Source: Nocardioides sp. SLBN-35
Lineage (GTDB): Bacteria > Actinomycetota > Actinomycetes > Propionibacteriales > Nocardioidaceae
Length of the DNA stretch: 64,000 nt
NCBI RefSeq assembly: GCF_006715725.1
Contig: NZ_VFNU01000001.1
Location: 1,240,001-1,304,000 of the forward strand
Reading direction: 5' to 3'
The notes under the pieces are model-generated. The model saw only the letters and a list, made by a program, of their open reading frames with translations. It made no database searches and had not been told where the DNA came from. A program made the position numbers and the translations under genes. Below are positions 9,259 to 16,142 of this stretch, piece by piece. Within the stretch, counting starts at the first letter, position 1. Each line of letters starts with the position of its first letter.

Positions 9259-9422
9259 CGGGTCTCTGAGCCTCCGGCACTCTGCCGCCTCTCCCGTCGT
9301 CTCCGTGGCGCTGTCGCGCGCCCAGGCGCCGTCCTGTGCGTTCGTCGTGCTGCTCTTCAGGGAGCAGGCGCCGCAGCACTGTCCGTCGTACCGCACCATC
9401 GCAACCACCAGAAGGAATCACC

Positions 9423-10271
9423 ATGAGCCGCGAGAATTCGCTCGTCTCCACCCAGTGGGTCGAGGACAACCTCGGCACCGACAAGGTCGTCGTCATCGAG
9501 GTCGACGAGGACACCACGGCCTACGACAAGGGTCACATCAAGGGCGCCATCAAGCTCGACTGGACCACCGACCTCCAGGACCAGGTCCGTCGCGACTTCG
9601 TCAACAAGGAGCAGTTCGAGGCGCTCCTGTCCTCGCGTGGCGTCGCCAACGACGACACCGTGATCCTCTACGGCGGCAACAACAACTGGTTCGCCGCCTA
9701 CGCCTACTGGTACTTCAAGCTCTACGGCCACCAGGACGTCAAGCTCATGGACGGCGGCCGCAAGAAGTGGGAGCTCGACAGCCGCGAGCTGACCGACGAG
9801 CTGCCCCAGCGCGCCGCGACCTCCTACACCGCCCAGGAGCAGGACCGCTCCATCCGCGCCTTCCGTGACGACGTCGTCGCCGCGATCGGTGCCCAGAACC
9901 TGGTCGACGTGCGCAGCCCCGACGAGTACGCCGGTCGCCTCCTCGCGCCGGCCCACCTCCCGCAGGAGCAGTCGCAGCGCGCCGGCCACATCCCGACCTC
10001 GGTCAACGTCCCGTGGAGCAAGAACGCCAACGACGACGGCACCTTCAAGTCCGACGCGGACCTGCAGGCGCTGTACGCCGAGGTCGGCTTCGACGAGGAC
10101 AAGGACACCATCGCGCTGTGCCGCATCGGTGAGCGCTCCTCGCTGACCTGGTTCGTGCTGCAGGAGCTGCTCGGCAAGAAGAACGTCAAGAACTACGACG
10201 GCTCGTGGACCGAGTACGGCTCCCTCGTCGGCGTCCCGATCGCGCTCGGCGACGAGCCCGGTGACGCCTGA
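9423..10271 (+). CDS. Sulfurtransferase (thiosulfate:cyanide type, CysA/SseA-like)
   Basis: A 282-residue two-domain rhodanese. The N-terminal inactive domain is followed by the catalytic domain with LVDVRSPDEY and the active-site loop ALCRIGERSS (Cys about 233). It transfers sulfane sulfur from thiosulfate or a similar donor to a thiol acceptor in the cytoplasm. The ATG is preceded by AGAAGGAA at good spacing. It heads the operon sulfurtransferase-DUF1416-thioredoxin-like-DUF4395, a conserved actinobacterial arrangement, downstream of the cysteine leader peptide that probably attenuates it. Confidence 0.92.
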   Translation: MSRENSLVSTQWVEDNLGTDKVVVIEVDEDTTAYDKGHIKGAIKLDWTTDLQDQVRRDFVNKEQFEALLSSRGVANDDTVILYGGNNNWFAAYAYWYFKLYGHQDVKLMDGGRKKWELDSRELTDELPQRAATSYTAQEQDRSIRAFRDDVVAAIGAQNLVDVRSPDEYAGRLLAPAHLPQEQSQRAGHIPTSVNVPWSKNANDDGTFKSDADLQALYAEVGFDEDKDTIALCRIGERSSLTWFVLQELLGKKNVKNYDGSWTEYGSLVGVPIALGDEPGDA

Positions 10272-10579
10272 TGTGCGGCGCGAAGGTCGGCGGCCTGTCG
10301 CTTGACGGCGTCAACGTCGCCAAGGAGGCCGTGATCCAGGGCCAGGTCGTGCGCGGCACCGGCGACGACGCCACCCCCGTGGCGAGCGCCTACGTCCGCC
10401 TGCTCGACAAGTCCGGCGAGTTCACCGCGGAGGTCCCGACCTCCGCCACGGGCCACTTCCGGTTCTTCGCCGGCGACGGCCAGTGGACGCTGCGGACCCT
10501 GGCCCCCAAGGCCGACCCGGTCGACCGCGTCGTCCAGGCGCAGACCGGCTCGGTCGCCGAGGTCCTCATCTCGCTCTGA
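10271..10579 (+). CDS. DUF1416 domain-containing protein
   Basis: A 102-residue protein beginning MCGAKVGGL, with a carboxypeptidase-regulatory-like beta-sandwich pattern (IQGQVVRG, ASAYVRLLD, GHFRFFAGDGQW). DUF1416 members almost always follow the sulfurtransferase gene in actinobacteria. The N-terminal Cys is conserved in the family and could accept sulfur, but this is inference. The ATG overlaps the sulfurtransferase stop (TGATG), which indicates translational coupling. Confidence 0.85.
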   Translation: MCGAKVGGLSLDGVNVAKEAVIQGQVVRGTGDDATPVASAYVRLLDKSGEFTAEVPTSATGHFRFFAGDGQWTLRTLAPKADPVDRVVQAQTGSVAEVLISL

Positions 10580-10592
10580 GGACCTGAACGGA

Positions 10593-10627
10593 GGTCGAGG
10601 AGGTCGCGCAGCGACCGTCTCGAGACC
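10593..10627. repeat. REP-like palindromic repeat, copy 1
   Basis: A 35-bp unit starting GGTCGAGGAGGTCGCGCAGC and ending CGTCTCGAGACC, with an internal GGTCGC-GCA-GCGACC hairpin. A 34/35 identical copy occurs at 10780-10814. I recall this motif as a common interspersed repeat of Nocardioides-type genomes; the count cannot be checked here. Confidence 0.7.
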
Positions 10628-10631
10628 AGTC

Positions 10632-10664
10632 GGCGGCGGTTCCCGGAATCCGGGGGCCGCCGCC
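10632..10664 (+). terminator. GC-rich hairpin between DUF1416 and the thioredoxin-like gene
   Basis: GGCGGCGG (10632-10639) pairs with CCGCCGCC (10657-10664), with an inner CCCGG/CCGGG pair. No T-run follows. It may attenuate or stabilise the operon mRNA just before the strong GAAGGAGG ribosome site of the next gene. Confidence 0.5.
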
Positions 10665-10681
10665 GCGGTTGAAGGAGGATT

Positions 10682-11143
10682 GTGAACCCCGGACTCGTGT
10701 TGCTCCTGGCCGCCGTCGTCGTGGCGGTCGGCTTCGGGCTGTACCGCCGTCGTACCGACGGGACCTTCGCGACCCCGGCGGTCGAGGAGGCCGCGCAGCG
10801 ACCGTCTCGAGACCCCGAGCCGACCGCGTGGTCGGCCGTCGCCGCCTCGGTGCCCGCGGCCGAGCTGGGGGAGCGGGCCACCCTGCTCCAGTTCTCCAGC
10901 GCGTTCTGCGCGCCCTGCCGCACCACCCGCGTGGTGCTGTCCGACGTCGCCGGCAAGCTCGACGGCGTCGCGCACGTCGAGATCGACGCCGAGGAGCATC
11001 TCGACCTGGTCCGCGCCCTCGACGTCCGTCGTACGCCCACGACGCTGGTCCTCGACCGCTTCGGGCACGAGATCACCCGTGCCGCCGGCGCCCCACGCCG
11101 CGAGCAGGTCCTCGCCGCCCTCCCGACGCTCCAGGGGGCCTGA
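10682..11143 (+). CDS. Membrane-anchored thioredoxin-family protein (CAPC)
   Basis: The 153-residue protein has an N-terminal transmembrane helix (about 3-20) and a thioredoxin fold with the active site SSAFCAPCRTT (Cys 76 and 79). Its cis-Pro motif, RRTPTTLVL, also fits the family. It probably reduces or relays sulfur in the periplasm or at the membrane face for the sulfurtransferase operon. GTG start at 10682 follows GAAGGAGG. The linker between membrane helix and thioredoxin domain (residues about 33-45) is encoded by a copy of the REP-like repeat at 10780-10814, a case of a repeat being absorbed into coding sequence. Confidence 0.87.
   Translation: MNPGLVLLLAAVVVAVGFGLYRRRTDGTFATPAVEEAAQRPSRDPEPTAWSAVAASVPAAELGERATLLQFSSAFCAPCRTTRVVLSDVAGKLDGVAHVEIDAEEHLDLVRALDVRRTPTTLVLDRFGHEITRAAGAPRREQVLAALPTLQGA
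10780..10814. repeat. REP-like palindromic repeat, copy 2, inside coding sequence
   Basis: Matches copy 1 at 34 of 35 positions and is translated in frame as VEEAAQRPSRD in the linker of the thioredoxin-like protein. Confidence 0.75.
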
Positions 11144-11598
11144 TGTCCGCGACTGCTCCCACCGTCGCCGGCATCGACCCCCGCGGCCCCCGCTTCACCG
11201 CCGCGATCACCCTCGTCGTCTTCGCCGTCGCGTTGGTGCTGTCGGACGCGGCGCCCGGGGTGGCCGCCGTGATCACCGGCGTCCAGGCCGTCCTCTTCGC
11301 GATCGGTGCCGGACTCGGCGTCCAGAGGACCCCGACGGGAGTGCTCTTCCGCCGGCTGGTCCGGCCGAGGCTCGCCGCTCCCGACCACCTCGAGGACCCC
11401 GCCCCGCCCCGCTTCGCCCAGGCCGTCGGACTGGTCTTCGCCGTCGTCGCCACCCTCGGCTTCGCCACCGGCGCCGTCCTCCTCGGCCAGGTCTTCGCCG
11501 CGCTCGCCTTCGTCGCGGCCTTCCTCAACGCTGTGTTCGCGTTCTGCCTCGGGTGCGAGCTCTACCTGCTGGGGTTGCGTTCTTTGCGTCGCATCTGA
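11143..11598 (+). CDS. DUF4395 membrane protein
   Basis: A 151-residue protein with four predicted transmembrane helices and the DUF4395 pattern (DPRGPRF-AAIT, FAFCLGCELYLL). The conserved GCELY Cys is typical of the family, which accompanies thioredoxin-like genes of sulfur operons. Its ATG overlaps the previous stop (TGATG). The final codons (LRRI-stop) are encoded by the left arm of the palindrome shared with the convergent nuclease-like gene. Confidence 0.85.
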   Translation: MSATAPTVAGIDPRGPRFTAAITLVVFAVALVLSDAAPGVAAVITGVQAVLFAIGAGLGVQRTPTGVLFRRLVRPRLAAPDHLEDPAPPRFAQAVGLVFAVVATLGFATGAVLLGQVFAALAFVAAFLNAVFAFCLGCELYLLGLRSLRRI

Positions 11599-11649
11599 CG
11601 AATGGGCTGTGTCTGAGGCTATTTCACAGCCCATTCGTCAGATGCGACG
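11587..11649. repeat. Cassette hairpin A (3' side of nuclease-like gene 1)
   Basis: A perfect 25-bp stem (11587-11611 with 11625-11649) with a 13-nt loop. The core is CGCATCTGACGAATGGGCTG. The arms contain the stop codons of both convergent genes (DUF4395 at 11596-11598 and the nuclease-like gene at 11638-11640), so both proteins end in Arg-Arg-Ile. It could also act as a bidirectional terminator. The same 20-bp core recurs at 12743-12799. Confidence 0.9.
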
Positions 11650-12672
11650 GCGGTGACGCAACCACTGTTCGCGCTGGTACGGCGTCAGGGCGAGTCGCGC
11701 GGCGACCGTGGAGGTGTCGACCCACCAGCCGGGCAGCTCGAGCGTCCATGAGCGGCTATCGGTGTTCGGGGCTGCCCGCTCGTAGGCGCCACGCAGCCGC
11801 TGCACGAAGAGCTCCCGCTCGCCGGCGCCGGCAAGGGTGCTGACCACCTCGATCCCGTGACGGCGCGCCAGGTCGTCGCGGGTGAGGTCGCGACTGCGCG
11901 TCCTGCGGCTGGCGTGGTCGTCGCCGTTGTACTCCCCGGCGATTGCAGCCTCCACGTCGAGCAGGTCGGGTGTGAAGAGATGGTTGCCTGCCCGGTCGAA
12001 GATCGGTGCATTGCACACCAGGTGACGTCGTGGGAACGCACCCTTCCACAGGAGGCGCGTGGTGACCTCTGTCGGCGACCAAGCGTTCTCGTCGCCGTGC
12101 TCGATGGCACGCTTGAGCCGCCGGGTTCCTGGGCGTGGGCCGAGGCGTGCCGCGTATCTCGTCAGTCCTGCCAGCGTGACCAGATCGTCGTACGCCGCCA
12201 TGTCGACGTACCTCGTGGCCTCGAGGTCGTTCCGCGCGGTGCGCGCGAGGTGGGTCACCGAGCGGTTGGGCACGGTCACCGGTATGCCGTCGACCCAGGT
12301 CACGTCGTCGTCGAAGAGCCACTCCTCCATCAGGTGCGCTCCGCTCCGCGGCCGCGCAGTCTGTTGGTGACCGAGCGCTACCTGGACGTCCAGCGGGCGT
12401 CCGTCGGCGCCGTAGCCGTCGAACCAGTGCGCTCCCATCAGGTGAAGGCCGGCCCAACCGGTGACGGCAGAACCCTCCGGAAAGGGCACGAGAGCCTCGA
12501 CGATGCGCTGGTCGGTCCGGTTCCGGTCGGTGCAGGACGGCACGTAGTACCACGGCGCGACCCTGGTCCATCGAGGCCCGCGGGCTTGCCCGCGCGTCGG
12601 TCCGCGCAGCCCGGTCGGGTCCACCCGCACGGGGGCCACGATCCCGTCCCGGGAGAGATGAGGCAGATCCAT
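11638..12672 (-). CDS. Nuclease-like protein (AbiEi-type N-terminus, PD-(D/E)XK/DUF559-like core), cassette 1
   Basis: A 344-residue protein. The N-terminus carries GPTRGQARGPRW and a YVP strand, as in AbiEi-like winged-helix modules. The middle holds AVTGWAGLHLMGAHWFDGY. The C-terminal half has FTPDLLDVEAAIAGEYNGDDH, resembling the Asp...Glu-x-Asp core of Vsr/DUF559 nucleases. It is about 35-40% identical by eye to the gene at 34640-35668. No AbiEii toxin or other partner is adjacent. The start at 12672 (MDLPHL) is chosen by match to MDLLLT in the homologue; ATG 12684 is an alternative. Flanked on both sides by the same palindrome. Function is unproven. Confidence 0.7.
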   Translation of the reverse strand: MDLPHLSRDGIVAPVRVDPTGLRGPTRGQARGPRWTRVAPWYYVPSCTDRNRTDQRIVEALVPFPEGSAVTGWAGLHLMGAHWFDGYGADGRPLDVQVALGHQQTARPRSGAHLMEEWLFDDDVTWVDGIPVTVPNRSVTHLARTARNDLEATRYVDMAAYDDLVTLAGLTRYAARLGPRPGTRRLKRAIEHGDENAWSPTEVTTRLLWKGAFPRRHLVCNAPIFDRAGNHLFTPDLLDVEAAIAGEYNGDDHASRRTRSRDLTRDDLARRHGIEVVSTLAGAGERELFVQRLRGAYERAAPNTDSRSWTLELPGWWVDTSTVAARLALTPYQREQWLRHRRRI

Positions 12673-12742
12673 GCAACCGAGCATGATCAGGTTCGTGAGT
12701 CCGTGGGTTCGTCCTCCACAAGGGAGGGGTGCCGTGGAAGCG

Positions 12743-12799
12743 CGCATCTGACGAATGGGCTGTGAATCCTGCCGAATCGCAGCCCATTCGTCAGATGCG
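12743..12799. repeat. Cassette hairpin B (5' side of nuclease-like gene 1)
   Basis: A perfect 20-bp stem, CGCATCTGACGAATGGGCTG at 12743-12762 with its complement at 12780-12799, extendable through a G-T pair. It is identical over 20 bp to hairpin A. It lies between the 5' side of the nuclease-like gene and the stop of dtd. Confidence 0.9.
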
Positions 12800-12815
12800 A
12801 GCCGAAAACGGAACC

Positions 12816-13244
12816 TCAGGGGGTCTCGAGGAGCACCGTGAACGGGCCGTCGTTGACCGAGCTCACCTTCATGTCCGCGCCGAACACTCCACGCTGGACG
12901 GGGGTTCCGGCCGCCTCCAACGCCGCGCACACCGCGTCGTAGACCGGCTCGCTGACGGCCGCCGGCGCGGCGGCGATCCAGGTGGGGCGGCGGCCCTTGC
13001 GGGCCTCGCCGTACAGCGTGAACTGGGAGACCACCAGCGCGGGTCCGCCCGTGTCACCGAGCGACTGCTCGTCCGCGAGGATGCGCAGGTCGCGGATCTT
13101 GCGGGCCATCCAGGCGACCTCGGCGGCGCCGTCGGTGTGGGTGACGCCCAGGTAGACCAGCAGGCCGGGCGCGTCGATGGCGCCGACGACCTCGCCGTCG
13201 ACGACGACGGAGGCGGAGCTGACCCGCTGGAGCACGGCGCGCAC
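12816..13244 (-). CDS. dtd: D-aminoacyl-tRNA deacylase
   Basis: A 142-residue cytoplasmic enzyme that hydrolyses D-aminoacyl-tRNA as translation proofreading. It has the family's usual length, the N-terminal [17 protein letters not shown], the SQFTLYG motif and the C-terminal Gly-cisPro motif NDGPFT. GTG start at 13244 overlaps the upstream stop codon by one base (TAGTG), indicating coupling with the SGNH lipoprotein gene. Confidence 0.95.
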   Translation of the reverse strand: MRAVLQRVSSASVVVDGEVVGAIDAPGLLVYLGVTHTDGAAEVAWMARKIRDLRILADEQSLGDTGGPALVVSQFTLYGEARKGRRPTWIAAAPAAVSEPVYDAVCAALEAAGTPVQRGVFGADMKVSSVNDGPFTVLLETP

Positions 13245-14092
13245 TAGTCGACGACCTCGGCCACCAGCTCGGCCACGAGCTTCTGCTCCTCGGCGTAGGG
13301 GTGCCAGATCAGCGCCTTCTTGCCGGGGGTGGGCTTGATGCCCGCGATCCACGGGTCGTCGGAGCAGATGTCGTGGCCGCGGGTCGGCGTCGCCGTGTCG
13401 ACGTACGTCGCACCGCCCGCCTCGGCCGCGGCCTCGGCAGACGCGTTGAGGCTCTCCACGACGCCGCGCACCAAGGGCAGGTCGCCCTTGGCGATGCCGA
13501 GGTTCGCGCAGGTGTCCTGCTCGGGGAAGATCGTGGGGTAGCCGACCAGCACGACCTGGGCCTTCGGAGCCCGTTCGGTGACCGCCTCGATGACCGCGGT
13601 GAGGCGCGCGGTGATCTGCGCCAGTGCTGCCTCGGTGCTGTTGGCGCCGGCCGCGGCGTCGGCGTCGGTGCAGGGCGTGCCGGTGGGATCGGCCATGCCG
13701 AGCTGCACGCACTTCACGAAGACCCGGATGGAGAGGGCGAAGTCGTTGAACCCGAGCCCGATCGTGACCAGGTCGGTGCTCGCGTCGACGGCCTCGACCT
13801 GCGGCGGCAGCCTCTTCCCGAGCGCGTCGTACTCGCCCAGTACCGCCTCGGTCGGGGCCCCGGAGCAGCTGACATCGGTCAGCTCGAGGTCCAGGTCCTC
13901 GGCGAGCAGGTGGGGATAGTTGTCCTTCGAGCGCCGGCACGCGGCGGGCGGGTCGGCGCGACCGACGCCGGGGGCGGCGGCGTAGGAGTCGCCGAGGGCG
14001 ACGTACTCGCGCTTCGGACCGGACGACTTCTCGCAGGCGCTGAGCGTGACCGCCATGGCGGCCGCCAGGAGCAGGGCGGAGGCGCGACGCAT
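13244..14092 (-). CDS. SGNH/GDSL-hydrolase lipoprotein
   Basis: A 282-residue exported esterase or lipase-like protein. The signal peptide ends in a lipobox (TLSAC, Cys 20). SGNH blocks are visible: YVALGDSY (catalytic Ser), SCSGAPT, LGFNDF (Asn) and WHPYAEEQ (catalytic His with the preceding Asp/Trp region). The fold family acts on acyl esters; the substrate is unknown. ATG start at 14092, and the stop overlaps the dtd start. Confidence 0.85.
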   Translation of the reverse strand: MRRASALLLAAAMAVTLSACEKSSGPKREYVALGDSYAAAPGVGRADPPAACRRSKDNYPHLLAEDLDLELTDVSCSGAPTEAVLGEYDALGKRLPPQVEAVDASTDLVTIGLGFNDFALSIRVFVKCVQLGMADPTGTPCTDADAAAGANSTEAALAQITARLTAVIEAVTERAPKAQVVLVGYPTIFPEQDTCANLGIAKGDLPLVRGVVESLNASAEAAAEAGGATYVDTATPTRGHDICSDDPWIAGIKPTPGKKALIWHPYAEEQKLVAELVAEVVD

Positions 14093-14104
14093 GGGAGAAC
14101 CTTC

Positions 14105-14467
14105 TCAGTAGACGAGCGCCTGCACGTCCTCACCCAGGACTTCCTCGACGAACACCGGCGCCCCCGCGATGCGTACGCCGGCCAGCAGGTCCGGCTCCGA
14201 CAGCGAGCGCCGCGCCGCGCACTGCGCGCACACGGTCACCGAGCCGGTCGCCAGGACGGCGTCGATCAGGTCGGGCAGCGGCGTCGCGAGCGGCAGGTCG
14301 AGCTCGGCGGCCCGGCCGGGGACGGCCAGCCAGGCGGCCTCCCCGGTCAGCCAGAGCGAGACCGGGACGCCCGAGACGGCGGCCGCGGCGGCCACGGTGA
14401 AGGCCTGGTTGCAGCGCTCCGGGTCGTCGGCTCCGCAGGTGACCTTCACGACGAGGCTGCGCGACAT
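14105..14467 (-). CDS. DsrE-family protein
   Basis: A 120-residue protein with a DsrE/F-like alpha/beta pattern: [30 protein letters not shown] and VCAQCAARR. Two Cys in VCAQC lie where DsrE proteins can carry sulfane sulfur. It is probably a cytoplasmic sulfur carrier or regulator; the partner is unknown. ATG at 14467. Its upstream region abuts the MITE-like element. Confidence 0.75.
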   Translation of the reverse strand: MSRSLVVKVTCGADDPERCNQAFTVAAAAAVSGVPVSLWLTGEAAWLAVPGRAAELDLPLATPLPDLIDAVLATGSVTVCAQCAARRSLSEPDLLAGVRIAGAPVFVEEVLGEDVQALVY

Positions 14468-14488
14468 GGGTCAGAGCCTACGCAGTCC

Positions 14489-14652
14489 CTAGGGAAGCGC
14501 TGATCGATGGCGCCTGCTGCGCGCCGCGATGCGCGCACGCTGGCGGCGTTGCAGACGCTCGACGTGCGCCCAGCATGTCTTCGCGCCTGCGCCTTGCCAT
14601 CGCACGCGCCTCGCGACGCTCGCGACGTCGCCATCGATCAGCGATTCCCTAG
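14489..14652. mobile_element. MITE-like element, 156 bp with CTAG target duplication
   Basis: Terminal inverted repeats GGAAGCGCTGATCGATGGCG (14493-14512) and its complement with one mismatch (14629-14648) bound a 156-bp non-coding segment. Direct repeats CTAG (14489-14492 and 14649-14652) flank it. CTAG fits the YTAR target of IS5-group transposases. There is no transposase inside, so it would move only in trans. The right CTAG supplies the first bases of a TAGACT -10 box for the nitrobindin gene. Confidence 0.7.
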
Positions 14653-14655
14653 ACT
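14650..14655 (+). promoter_or_regulatory. -10 box of nitrobindin gene overlapping the element's target duplication
   Basis: TAGACT lies 8 nt before the GTG at 14664, consistent with a leaderless transcript. No clear -35 box is seen in the element, so strength is uncertain. Confidence 0.45.
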
Positions 14656-14663
14656 GGTCGATC

Positions 14664-15158
14664 GTGGCCTTCGAACTTCCCGACAACCTGCACCCCAACT
14701 GCGGACCGATCGCGTGGATGCTCGGCACGTGGCGTGGCAACGGCCACGGCGACTACCCGACGATCGACTCGTTCCAGTTCGGCCAGGAGCTGATCTTCAC
14801 CCACGACGGGCGCCCGTTCTTCCACTACATGGCGCGCTCCTGGATCATCGACGAGAACAACGAGAAGGTCCGCGACGCCGCCATCGAGACCGGGTTCATC
14901 CGGGGCGTCGGCGAGGGCCGCTTCGAGATCCTGCTGACCCACAACACGGGCATCGCGGAGATCTGGGAGGGCGAGGCCGCCGACGGCAAGTTCGAGTGGA
15001 CCACCGACGCGGTGGCGCGCACCGAGACCGCCAAGGAGTACGTCGCCGGCAAGCGCCTCTACGGCAACGTCGAGGGCGACCTGCTCTATGCGTTCGACAT
15101 GGCCGCGATGGGCCAGCCGCTCCAGCCGCACCTGTGGGCGAGGCTCAAGCGTGCCTGA
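14664..15158 (+). CDS. Nitrobindin / heme-binding FABP-like protein
   Basis: A 164-residue ten-stranded beta-barrel protein. The N-terminal motif GTWRGNGHGDYPTI and the C-terminal PHLWARLKR (probable proximal His) match bacterial nitrobindins, which bind ferric heme and NO or isomerise peroxynitrite. GTG at 14664 gives the family length; longer in-frame extensions upstream would translate the MITE-like element and are rejected. The next gene (Fur family) overlaps its stop, linking heme/redox handling with metal regulation. Confidence 0.88.
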   Translation: MAFELPDNLHPNCGPIAWMLGTWRGNGHGDYPTIDSFQFGQELIFTHDGRPFFHYMARSWIIDENNEKVRDAAIETGFIRGVGEGRFEILLTHNTGIAEIWEGEAADGKFEWTTDAVARTETAKEYVAGKRLYGNVEGDLLYAFDMAAMGQPLQPHLWARLKRA

Positions 15159-15678
15159 TCACCGCCCCGGGGACTCCCGAGGCACGAGGGAGGACCCGGG
15201 CTCGGCGGGGAGGTCGAGGAGCGCCGCGGGCGAGGAACGAGGCCGCGACGCGCGTCTCGAGACCAACGACTGGCGCGCAGCCCTCCGTGAGAAGGGCTAC
15301 CGCCTCACGCCCCAGCGCGAGCTGATCCTCGGTGCGGTCGACGCGCTCGGCCACGCCACCCCCGACGAGGTGCTGGCCCACGTCCAGCAGACGGTAAGCA
15401 CGATCAACGCCTCCACCGTCTACCGCACGCTCGAGGTGCTCGAGGAGCTGGGCCTGATCCGGCATGCGCACCTGTCCGACCGCGCCCCGACGTACCACTC
15501 GACGCGGGGCCACGTGCACTTCCACCTCGTGTGCCGCGGCTGTGGCGACGTGATCTCCGTCGACGAGGCCGAGGCGGCGCCGTTCGTCGCCGCTCTCGCC
15601 ACCCGGGGGTTCGTCCCGGACCTCGGCCACCTGACCGTCTTCGGGCGCTGCGCCCGCTGCGAAGGAGCGACCCCGTGA
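15151..15678 (+). CDS. Fur-family metalloregulator
   Basis: A 175-residue DNA-binding repressor. The winged helix spans LREKGYRLTPQREL to TVYRTLEVLEELGL. The metal sites include the HVHFHLVCRGCG segment and the structural Zn pairs CRGC and CARC. Metal specificity (Fe, Zn or peroxide) cannot be told. GTG start at 15151 overlaps the nitrobindin stop. The first about 35 residues are Arg/Gly/Glu-rich and are encoded by a diverged REP-like repeat, so the domain proper begins near LETNDWRAAL. Confidence 0.88.
   Translation: MPDHRPGDSRGTREDPGSAGRSRSAAGEERGRDARLETNDWRAALREKGYRLTPQRELILGAVDALGHATPDEVLAHVQQTVSTINASTVYRTLEVLEELGLIRHAHLSDRAPTYHSTRGHVHFHLVCRGCGDVISVDEAEAAPFVAALATRGFVPDLGHLTVFGRCARCEGATP
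15211..15264. repeat. Diverged REP-like repeat inside the Fur gene
   Basis: Shares the end blocks GGTCGAGGAG and CGTCTCGAGACC with the 10.6-kb copies, with a longer, different centre. It encodes the disordered N-terminal leader of the Fur protein. Confidence 0.5.
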
Positions 15679-16142
15679 CCACCGTGCTGACCTACGGCAC
15701 CTTCGACCTGTTCCACATCGGCCACCTGCGGCTGATCGAGCGCCTCGCCGGGCTCGGTGACCGCCTGGTCGTGGGCGTCTCGACCGACGAGTTCAACGCC
15801 GGCAAGGGCAAGAGGTCCGTCGTGTCCTACGACGACCGGGCCGCCATCGTGGGCGCCATCAAGGGCGTCGACCTGGTGCTGCCGGAGCGGTCCTGGGACC
15901 AGAAGCGCGCCGACATCGTCGAGCACGGCGTCGACCTGTTCGTGATGGGCGACGACTGGGCCGGGAAGTTCGACGACCTCTCCGACGTTTGCGAGGTGAG
16001 GTACCTGCCGCGCACCTCGGGTGTGTCGAGCACCGAGATCAAGGAGATGCTCCGCACGCTCGACCCGGCACACATCGAGGAGATGCAGGCAGCCCTCGGC
16101 ACCCTCACCCGCCTCCTCGAGCACTACCGGGACCTCACATGA
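15675..16142 (+). CDS. tagD: Glycerol-3-phosphate cytidylyltransferase-like nucleotidyltransferase
   Basis: A 155-residue CTP-transferase. It has TYGTFDLFHIGHLRL with the nucleotide-binding HxGH, and RTSGVSSTEIK, which matches the RTxGxSTT signature. It makes CDP-glycerol for teichoic-type polymers if glycerol-3-phosphate is the substrate; related enzymes use ethanolamine phosphate. GTG start at 15675 overlaps the Fur stop (GTGA), and its own stop overlaps the next ATG, so it sits in a four-gene coupled run. Confidence 0.85.
   Translation: MTTVLTYGTFDLFHIGHLRLIERLAGLGDRLVVGVSTDEFNAGKGKRSVVSYDDRAAIVGAIKGVDLVLPERSWDQKRADIVEHGVDLFVMGDDWAGKFDDLSDVCEVRYLPRTSGVSSTEIKEMLRTLDPAHIEEMQAALGTLTRLLEHYRDLT

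Noticed and set aside
11638..12672. Type IV (AbiE) toxin-antitoxin module
   Set aside because: Only the AbiEi-like N-terminal fold is present; no AbiEii nucleotidyltransferase is encoded on either side, and the same is true of the homologue at 34640.
14529..14663. A 45-residue N-terminal extension of nitrobindin
   Set aside because: It would translate the MITE-like element. The GTG at 14664 follows a -10 box and gives the family's normal length.
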